Part shown: positions 1-4,880 of the stretch, piece after piece
Numbering within the stretch: the stretch's first letter is position 1
Layout: each line of letters starts with the position of its first letter
Assembly: GCA_002482815.1 (NCBI GenBank)
Contig: DLGS01000318.1
Coordinates: 1-6,157, forward strand
Length of the DNA stretch: 6,157 nucleotides
DNA from: Bacteroidetes bacterium UBA7688
GTDB lineage: Bacteria; Bacteroidota; Bacteroidia; Chitinophagales; Chitinophagaceae
Reading direction: 5' to 3'
Program-made: the position numbers and the translations under genes
Notes under the pieces: generated by a model
What the model was told of the DNA's origin: nothing
Seen by the model: the letters and a program-made list of their open reading frames with translations, nothing else
Databases searched by the model: none

Positions 1-412
1 TCAAAAGTTGAAACCCAAAAAGCAGATAGATTGCAATTGTGAAACAGAAGAAAAACCAAAATTCATTCAGTCAAAAATGTTTTTAGGAATAGTAACAGCA
101 TTTGCAATCGTAATGCTTGCCTTTCCATACTACTCAAGCATTTTCTACCCAAAGACAGAAAAGCAAATCATAGTAGTGGACAAATCCAATATTCAAAAAG
201 TAGAATTTACGATTAGCGGAATGACTTGTGCAAGTTGTGGCGAACACGTAAATCACGAAGTAAATAAATTGACAGGAATAATAAGTTCAAACGCCTCATA
301 CGAAAAAGAAAACGCAATCGTAGAATTTGACAACTCAAAAACAAATATTTCAGAAATTGAAGAAGCAATAAACTCAACAGGATATTCTGTAACCGACAAA
401 AAAGAAAAATAG
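1..412 (+). CDS. merTP: Mercuric transport fusion protein MerTP (5' partial)
   Basis: Inner-membrane mercury uptake protein that takes Hg(II) from the periplasm and passes it inward for detoxification. The frame is open to the left edge (codons for Gln-Lys precede the TTG at 8), so that TTG is probably an internal Leu codon and the real start, with the first two MerT membrane helices, lies upstream. What remains is the MerT cytoplasmic loop with a Cys-Asn-Cys pair (codons at 32-40), a third membrane helix (about 77-142, MFLGIVTAFAIVMLAF), a linker, then a MerP/HMA metal-binding domain (about 194-400) with the canonical GMTCASC motif, cysteines at 227-229 and 236-238. MerT and MerP are separate proteins in Proteobacteria; the fused form is known from Bacteroidota. 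It ends one base before the next ORF, which points to one transcript. The family call is firm; direct evidence for mercury over other soft metals is family knowledge only. Confidence 0.9.
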   Translation, partial: QKLKPKKQIDCNCETEEKPKFIQSKMFLGIVTAFAIVMLAFPYYSSIFYPKTEKQIIVVDKSNIQKVEFTISGMTCASCGEHVNHEVNKLTGIISSNASYEKENAIVEFDNSKTNISEIEEAINSTGYSVTDKKEK

Positions 413-413
413 A

Positions 414-620
414 ATGGAAATCAAATTACAATCAACAATTACTTGCCCCAACTGCGGACACAAGAAAGAAGAAACAATGCCGACTGACGCCTGCCAATAT
501 TTTTACGAATGTGAAAAATGTAAACAAGTTCTTAAACCAAAACAAGGCGACTGCTGTGTTTATTGTAGTTACGGAAGTGTTGCTTGTCCACCAATTCAGC
601 AGGACAAAAAATGTTGCTGA
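414..620 (+). CDS. Small Cys-rich GDCCVxC-domain protein, mercury-associated
   Basis: A 68-residue protein with 11 cysteines (C11, C14, C27, C33, C36, C47, C48, C51, C58, C67, C68). It opens with a zinc-ribbon-like CPNC pair and a second CEKC pair, then the signature GDCCVYCSYG (residues 45-54) followed by CPPIQ, and ends in a Cys-Cys tail. This matches the GDCCVxC-domain family, some members of which carry selenocysteine near the signature; here all positions are Cys and the only in-frame TGA is the terminal stop at 618-620. There is no signal peptide or membrane helix, so it is probably cytoplasmic. The ATG is one base after the merTP stop, implying translational coupling. The biochemical role is not established; the context suggests binding or relaying Hg(II) delivered by MerTP, which is inference. 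Confidence 0.88.
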   Translation: MEIKLQSTITCPNCGHKKEETMPTDACQYFYECEKCKQVLKPKQGDCCVYCSYGSVACPPIQQDKKCC

Positions 621-961
621 CAGACGGAAAACAAAGAAGCCCCCGCTCTTGCTCGTGCAAGTATCCTTTCACGTTCTTAAATATTTTCCCACCGTCAGTT
701 CGCCAATCAATCCCTTGGCAGACAATGGAAAATGAAACAAGAGAAACTTTCAAAATCCTACACAACAAGAATTGATGAAATCATTACTATCAAAATTTAA
801 AAAAGTTTTATATATTTGATGATATTTACTAGTTATAGCCAATGGTAGGACGATCGTTCACAAGACGACAAACCGACCAAAATTTAAACATTAAACACAC
901 AGACAAACCATTTTGACAGGTGGACACAGACATACAAACGAAATAACAAACGGACAGCGAG

Positions 962-1139
962 CAAGCCGACACTCATTGCCAACCCTTCTGTATTTTTTAT
1001 TTTCCCCACCGCACATTTTTTTTAATTCAAATAAGCAAAGCGATTCACGAGCACCGCTAAAAAACAAATTAAACAAGCGAGTAATTTTAGCCCACCCGCA
1101 TTGGCACATTTGGTTTTGCCCCTCCCCACAAGCCGACAC
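962..1139 (+). repeat. Short direct repeat CAAGCCGACAC (two copies)
   Basis: The 11-base word CAAGCCGACAC occurs at 962-972 and again at 1129-1139, 156 bases apart, both inside the non-coding spacer. The second copy lies mostly in the loop of the large inverted repeat at 1101-1162. Eleven identical bases with two CG-containing words are unlikely to be accidental in this AT-rich DNA, but the function is unknown. Confidence 0.5.
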
Positions 1140-1162
1140 ACGGACAAAACCAAAAGAGCCAA
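1101..1162. repeat. Large imperfect inverted repeat (hairpin), 21-base arms
   Basis: The left arm 1101-1121 (beginning TTGGCACATTTGG) and the right arm 1142-1162 (ending CAAAAGAGCCAA) are reverse complements at 18 of 21 positions, separated by a 20-base loop at 1122-1141. The core TTTGGTTTTG/CAAAACCAAA pairs perfectly over ten bases. It is followed by AATCTTCCACG rather than a T tract, so it does not look like an intrinsic terminator. It could be a folded recombination site, a remnant of a small non-autonomous element, or an RNA structure. The pairing is read directly; the role is open. Confidence 0.65.
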
Positions 1163-1219
1163 TCTTCCACGCTCTGTTCAAGAGACGAGTTCCTTAACTT
1201 GACCACAATCATTAATTGC

Positions 1220-1252
1220 TTTGATAACCATCAGTTTATTAAGGTAACTTTA
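1220..1252 (+). promoter_or_regulatory. Candidate Bacteroidota promoter for the copper operon
   Basis: TTTG at 1220-1223 could serve as the -33 box. TAACTTTA at 1245-1252 matches seven of eight positions of the TAnnTTTG -7 consensus (final A instead of G). The 21-base gap is slightly long but within the observed range. Transcription would begin near 1258-1260, about 20 bases before the ATPase ATG, giving a short leader. The location before the first gene of a three-gene run is right; the motif match is modest. Confidence 0.35.
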
Positions 1253-1264
1253 TAAACATATTAG

Positions 1265-1276
1265 TAAAATATTTTA
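1265..1276. promoter_or_regulatory. 12-base AT palindrome at the copper operon start
   Basis: TAAAATATTTTA is a perfect palindrome ending two bases before the ATPase start codon. It could be an operator half-site arrangement near the transcription start. It is made only of A and T in an AT-rich leader, so chance is a serious alternative. No Shine-Dalgarno motif is present in this leader, as is common in this phylum. Confidence 0.2.
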
Positions 1277-1278
1277 AA

Positions 1279-3300
1279 ATGGAACATTCACATCATCACA
1301 ATACCGAAAGCCAACAATCACATGACCACCATGCTGAACATGGTGAAAGCGGACACGACAAACACGCAGGACACAATGTTGCGGATTTTTGGAAGCGATT
1401 TATAATCTGTTCGATTGTATCCATTCCTGTGCTTGCATTGTCACACATGATACAGAAATGGTTGGGGTTTGAATTAGCTTTTGCGGGTGACAAATATGTG
1501 TTGGCTGTTCTTTCCGCATTCATCTTCATTTATGGTGGTTATCCTTTTCTGAAAGGGTTGTATGAAGAAGTAAAAGACAAAGCCATTGGCATGATGACAC
1601 TGATTGGCGTGGCAATTACGGTTGCATGGGCATACAGTGTTGCTATTACTTTCGGTTTGCAGGGTATGGACTTCTATTGGGAAATGGCAACGCTGATAGA
1701 CATCATGCTTATTGGTCATTATTTTGAAATGAAATCAGTAATGGGTGCTTCCCGTTCGTTGGAATTGCTGGTTAAGATGATGCCTTCTACTGCTCATCAT
1801 CTAAAAGACGGACACATTCACGATATGCCGGTCAGTGAATTGAAAATTGGAGATATGGTGATGGTGAAGCCGGGTGAAAAAGTTCCTGTTGATGGAATTG
1901 TAATAGAGGGCGAAAGTTATGTTGACGAAAGTATGCTCACAGGCGAGAGCAAACCTGTGAAAAAAGAAAAGGACAGTAAAGTAATTGGCGGAGCAGTAAA
2001 CAGCAATGGTTCACTCACCATAGAAGTTAAAAGCACGGGTAAAGACAGCTATCTAAACAAAGTGGTGAAACTGGTTGAGGATGCACAAAAGATAAAATCC
2101 AAAACGCAAAACTTTGCCGACCGTGCCGCAAAGGTTTTGACATTTGTTGCTTTAGGTGGTGGTGTAATAACGTTAGTTGTTTGGCTACTATTAGGTTTTC
2201 CATTTGTGTTTGCTTTGGAGAGAATGGTAACAGTAATGGTTATTTCCTGTCCTCATGCGTTAGGTTTGGCTGTGCCTTTAGTTGTGGCTATTTCAACTTC
2301 AATCGCTGCACAAAAAGGTTTGCTCATTCGCAACAGAACAGCTTTTGAAAATGCTCGATTGATTACTACTATCATTTTTGACAAAACCGGAACACTAACC
2401 AAAGGTTCTCATGAATTGCAAGAAGTAAAAGTGTTGAATACAAAATATGATGACAATGAATTACTCCGTCTGGCATCAGGCATAGAGCAACATTCTGAAC
2501 ATTATATCGCTGCGGGTTTATTGCGAAAAGTAAAGGAATTGAAAATTGAAATTCCAAAATCAGAAAAGTTCAATTACCTACCCGGTATAGGATTGGAAGG
2601 AAACGTGGAAGGAAAAGAGATAAAGGTAGTAGGTCCGAATTATTTGAAAGAACAAATCATCAAAATAACAGACACAATCGATAATTTCACAGGCACTGTT
2701 GTTTACATTTTGATAAACAAAGACGTTGCTGGATATTTTACCTTCTCTGACCAAATAAGAGAAAGCTCTTTTGAAGCCATTCAAATTCTGAAAGAAGCAG
2801 GAATTAAAAACTTACTACTCACAGGCGACAATGAAAAAGTGGCAAAGAAGGTGAGCGATGATTTGAAAATGGACGGCTATTTAGCCAATGTATTACCGCA
2901 TGACAAATTAGAAAAAGTAAAAGAATTACAAACCAAAGGTGAATATGTTGCCATGACAGGCGATGGCGTGAATGATGCGCCTGCATTGGCACAAGCAGAT
3001 GTGGGAATTGCAGTTGGTTCAGGCACTGATGTAGCAGCCGAAACAGCAGATATAATTTTGGTAAACTCAGACCCGAAAGATATCGCCAACCTGATATTAT
3101 TTGGAAAAGCTACCTACAACAAAATGATACAAAACTTATGGTGGGCTGCGGGCTATAACATTCTTGCTATTCCATTGGCAGCAGGTGTATTATACAAATG
3201 GGATATTATGCTCAGTCCGGCTATTGGTGCAGTGCTGATGAGTTTAAGCACAATTGTGGTTGCGATAAATGCACAACTTTTAAAAAGAAAAATTTCATAA
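1279..3300 (+). CDS. copB: CPH-type copper-exporting P-type ATPase (CopB-like, P1B-3)
   Basis: A 673-residue inner-membrane ATPase expected to pump copper (possibly silver) out of the cytoplasm. In order: a His-rich metal-binding tail (11 His in residues 1-32) instead of an HMA domain; four membrane helices (about 39-57, 72-92, 103-125, 133-150); the actuator domain with TGES at 221-224; two helices carrying the metal-site motif SCPHALG (CPH 324-326); the phosphorylation motif DKTGTLT with D368; the nucleotide domain; TGD at 515-517 and GDGVNDAP from 561; and two last helices. Helix 7 fits N-x5-GYN-x4-P and helix 8 fits P-x6-MSxSTxxVAxNA, the P1B-3 signatures. The nucleotide-site motif, normally SEHP, reads SEHY (H408, Y409), which is unusual. 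The ATG at 1279 is chosen because the frame closes at 1240-1242 and the His-rich start is typical. It heads the copper gene run. The family is secure; Cu(I) versus Cu(II) or Ag(I) preference is not readable. Confidence 0.93.
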   Translation: MEHSHHHNTESQQSHDHHAEHGESGHDKHAGHNVADFWKRFIICSIVSIPVLALSHMIQKWLGFELAFAGDKYVLAVLSAFIFIYGGYPFLKGLYEEVKDKAIGMMTLIGVAITVAWAYSVAITFGLQGMDFYWEMATLIDIMLIGHYFEMKSVMGASRSLELLVKMMPSTAHHLKDGHIHDMPVSELKIGDMVMVKPGEKVPVDGIVIEGESYVDESMLTGESKPVKKEKDSKVIGGAVNSNGSLTIEVKSTGKDSYLNKVVKLVEDAQKIKSKTQNFADRAAKVLTFVALGGGVITLVVWLLLGFPFVFALERMVTVMVISCPHALGLAVPLVVAISTSIAAQKGLLIRNRTAFENARLITTIIFDKTGTLTKGSHELQEVKVLNTKYDDNELLRLASGIEQHSEHYIAAGLLRKVKELKIEIPKSEKFNYLPGIGLEGNVEGKEIKVVGPNYLKEQIIKITDTIDNFTGTVVYILINKDVAGYFTFSDQIRESSFEAIQILKEAGIKNLLLTGDNEKVAKKVSDDLKMDGYLANVLPHDKLEKVKELQTKGEYVAMTGDGVNDAPALAQADVGIAVGSGTDVAAETADIILVNSDPKDIANLILFGKATYNKMIQNLWWAAGYNILAIPLAAGVLYKWDIMLSPAIGAVLMSLSTIVVAINAQLLKRKIS

Positions 3301-3317
3301 ACTAAAAACAATTCATC

Positions 3318-3581
3318 ATGAAAAAACAAATCATCACAGCAGCATTACTACTTACAACAACAATGTTTATCACTTCTTGCGGAAGCAATAATTCTGAAAC
3401 CAAAACAGAAAAATCGGCAACAGAGGAAAGCGCAACTGCCCAATACCAATGCCCTATGAAATGTGAGGGAGAAAAAACATATGACAAACCCGGTCAATGC
3501 CCCAAGTGCAACATGGATTTGCAAAAAGTGGAAGAAATGCATGAACATCATGAACATGACAGCACACACACAAATCATTAA
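3318..3581 (+). CDS. Small heavy-metal-binding-domain lipoprotein
   Basis: An 87-residue probable lipoprotein. Residues 1-21 form a signal peptide (Lys-Lys, hydrophobic stretch, then FITSC) with the lipidation Cys at 21, followed by a Ser/Thr/Glu-rich linker. Residues 43-68 form a heavy-metal-binding domain of the YxCPM...PGxCPxCxM type: CPM at 45-47, an extra Cys at 49, DKPGQ, then CPKCNM at 61-66, where most members have CGM. The C-terminal tail is His-rich (six His in residues 75-87). It should sit in the envelope facing the periplasm and bind copper or a similar metal through Cys, Met and His. It lies 17 bases after the ATPase and 22 before cusA, so it is probably co-transcribed and may receive metal from the ATPase and hand it to the RND pump, a CusF-like job; that role is inference. 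Confidence 0.88.
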   Translation: MKKQIITAALLLTTTMFITSCGSNNSETKTEKSATEESATAQYQCPMKCEGEKTYDKPGQCPKCNMDLQKVEEMHEHHEHDSTHTNH

Positions 3582-3603
3582 GTCGTTCTAATAATTGAAA
3601 CTC

Positions 3604-4878
3604 ATGATAGAAAAAATCATTTCATGGTCAACGCATAACCGGTTCTTTGTTTGGATTGGCATTTTGCTTATTGTGGTAGGAGGCGTTTGGTCTGTAATGA
3701 CAACTCCAGTTGATGCCATTCCCGATCTTTCCGAAAATCAGGTAATTGTTTATACCGAATGGATGGGGCGTAATCCGCAAATCATGGAAGACCAAATTAC
3801 CTATCCTTTGATTTCGAATTTACAAGGCATTCCAAATGTAAAAGCCATTCGGGGCGCATCTATGTTCGGCATGAGTTTCATCTTCGTCATTTTTAATGAC
3901 GATGCGGAAATTTATTGGGCAAGAACTCGTGTTTTGGAGCGATTAAACTTTGCACAAAAAGCATTACCGCAGGGTGTAACACCAACCCTTGGTCCCGATG
4001 GAACAGGTGTTGGTCATGTGTTTTGGTATTCCTTACAGGGCGATGGTTACGATTTAGGTGAACTCCGTGCCGTGCAGGACTGGTATGTAAAATTCGCTTT
4101 GCAGAATGTGGAAGGCGTGAGCGAAGTCGCCTCTTTCGGTGGTTTTCAAAAACAGTATCAGGTCAGTATCAATCCCAATAAACTGATTTATTATAATGTT
4201 TCTGCAATGGATGTGGCAAACGCCTTAAAAGCAAACAACCGTGATGTAGGAGGAAGTATTTATGAAATGAACCGTATGGGCTACATGATTAGGGGCTTGG
4301 GCTATATCAAAGACATTCAGGATATAGAGGAAATTTCTGTTGGCTCCAATAAAAATATTCCCATAAAACTGAAAGATGTTGCCGATGTGCAAATGAGCAG
4401 TGACATCCGCTTAGGAATTGTGGATGAAAACGGAGAAGGTGAAGTAGTAGGCGGTGTAGTAGTTGCCCGATACGGTGAAAACGCCAAAGAAGTGATTGAC
4501 CGTGTAAAAGAAAAATTGGGTGATGTAGAAAAAGGATTGCCACCCGGAGTAAAAATAAAAATCGCCTACGACCGTAGCAATCTTATTGAAGCTGCTATTG
4601 CTACTTTAAAAGAAGCATTGATTGAAGAAATTATTGTAGTAGCACTTGTTGTGTTGCTATTTCTATTTCATGTGCGAAGTGCAACAGTTGCAATAATCAC
4701 TATTCCCTTATCGGTTTTAATCGGATTTATGTTGGTAAAACTTTTTGGCATTTCTCTCAACATCATGTCATTGGGTGGTATTGCGCTGGCAATTGGCGAT
4801 TTGGTAGATGCAGGAATTGTAATGACTGAAAATGCCTACAAAGGCTTGGTAAAGGCAGTTTTAAAAACAGACAAATAA
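3604..4878 (+). CDS. cusA: CusA-type copper/silver RND efflux pump, N-terminal half (interrupted)
   Basis: First 424 residues of the inner-membrane, proton-driven pump of the CusCBA tripartite exporter. The start is the ATG at 3604 (MIEKIISWS); a TTG nine bases upstream is in frame but less likely. Seen: membrane helix 1 (about 14-32); the heavy-metal RND pore region with PVDAIPDLSENQV, GRNPQ and ITYPL; the periplasmic part; then helices 2-4 (about 337-357, 361-380, 384-408). Helix 4 carries GDLVDAGIV with D402, which aligns with the proton-relay Asp405 of E. coli CusA. The frame ends soon after at TAA 4876-4878, in the cytoplasmic loop between helices 4 and 5, whereas family members run to about 1040 residues or more. 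The remainder continues in the -1 frame from 4878. Read alone this half lacks helices 5-12, so the gene is frameshifted, split, or joined by recoding. Confidence 0.88.
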   Translation: MIEKIISWSTHNRFFVWIGILLIVVGGVWSVMTTPVDAIPDLSENQVIVYTEWMGRNPQIMEDQITYPLISNLQGIPNVKAIRGASMFGMSFIFVIFNDDAEIYWARTRVLERLNFAQKALPQGVTPTLGPDGTGVGHVFWYSLQGDGYDLGELRAVQDWYVKFALQNVEGVSEVASFGGFQKQYQVSINPNKLIYYNVSAMDVANALKANNRDVGGSIYEMNRMGYMIRGLGYIKDIQDIEEISVGSNKNIPIKLKDVADVQMSSDIRLGIVDENGEGEVVGGVVVARYGENAKEVIDRVKEKLGDVEKGLPPGVKIKIAYDRSNLIEAAIATLKEALIEEIIVVALVVLLFLFHVRSATVAIITIPLSVLIGFMLVKLFGISLNIMSLGGIALAIGDLVDAGIVMTENAYKGLVKAVLKTDK

Positions 4879-4880
4879 TG
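4860..4880 (+). other. Frame break in cusA: slippery heptamer and TAATG overlap
   Basis: In the upstream frame the bases at 4860-4866 read T TTA AAA, a canonical -1 slippery pattern (X XXY YYZ). A slip there continues with AAC AGA CAA ATA ATG into the downstream frame with no stop, which rejoins the two cusA halves. Ten bases later the zero frame stops at TAA 4876-4878, which overlaps the ATG at 4878-4880. The downstream frame has a stop at 4827-4829, so any frame change must fall between about 4830 and 4875. The T4A5 run at 4859-4867 is also the obvious place for a lost base in sequencing or replication. No stimulatory hairpin lies within the usual 5-9 bases. Confidence 0.6.

Larger units (their letters stand above)
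621..1278. other. Long non-coding spacer between mercury and copper modules
   Basis: About 660 bases without a supportable gene. Open frames on both strands have no recognisable domain, no good starts, and overlap one another. The right part is skewed on the + strand: in 1081-1200 I count about 39 C against 20 G. It contains small hairpins at 648-661 (CTTGC/GCAAG) and 702-719 (GCCAA/TTGGC), an 8-base palindrome ACGATCGT at 850-857, a repeated GACAAACC (867-874 and 902-909), and the larger repeats listed separately. A lone TATATTTG at 811-818 fits the Bacteroidota -7 box but has no -33 partner at the right distance. No rho-independent terminator with a T tract is visible. The spacer probably marks a cassette junction left by past recombination; no transposase or integrase is present. 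Confidence 0.6.

Noticed and set aside
648..661. Hairpin CTTGC-TCGT-GCAAG as terminator of the mer genes
   Set aside because: The stem is only five base pairs and no T tract follows.
618..680. TGA at 618-620 read as selenocysteine, extending the GDCCVxC protein
   Set aside because: The family signature is complete before it with Cys at each place. The read-through would add only about 20 residues of low-complexity type, and no convincing SECIS hairpin was seen.
584..775. Plus-strand frame running from inside the GDCCVxC gene into the spacer
   Set aside because: It starts inside a well-supported gene in another frame, and its translation resembles no known family.
789..820. AT-rich inverted repeat ATCAAA...TTTGAT as a terminator
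   Set aside because: The six-base AT stem with a 20-base spacer is weak, and the bases after it are not a T run.
891..1181. Overlapping open frames on both strands in the spacer (minus 891-1181, plus 913-1197)
   Set aside because: They overlap almost entirely on opposite strands, have no recognisable domain and no leader, and contain the large inverted repeat. The C-skewed composition alone explains the lack of stops.
832..1198. Integron cassette with attC-like ends (GTTATAG near 832, CCTTAAC near 1192)
   Set aside because: Neither end fits GTTRRRY / RYYYAAC fully, the order is wrong for a single attC site, and no cassette gene lies between them.
3595..3603. TTG at 3595 as the cusA start
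   Set aside because: The ATG at 3604 gives the usual MIEKIISWS-type N-terminus; the three extra residues are not needed.
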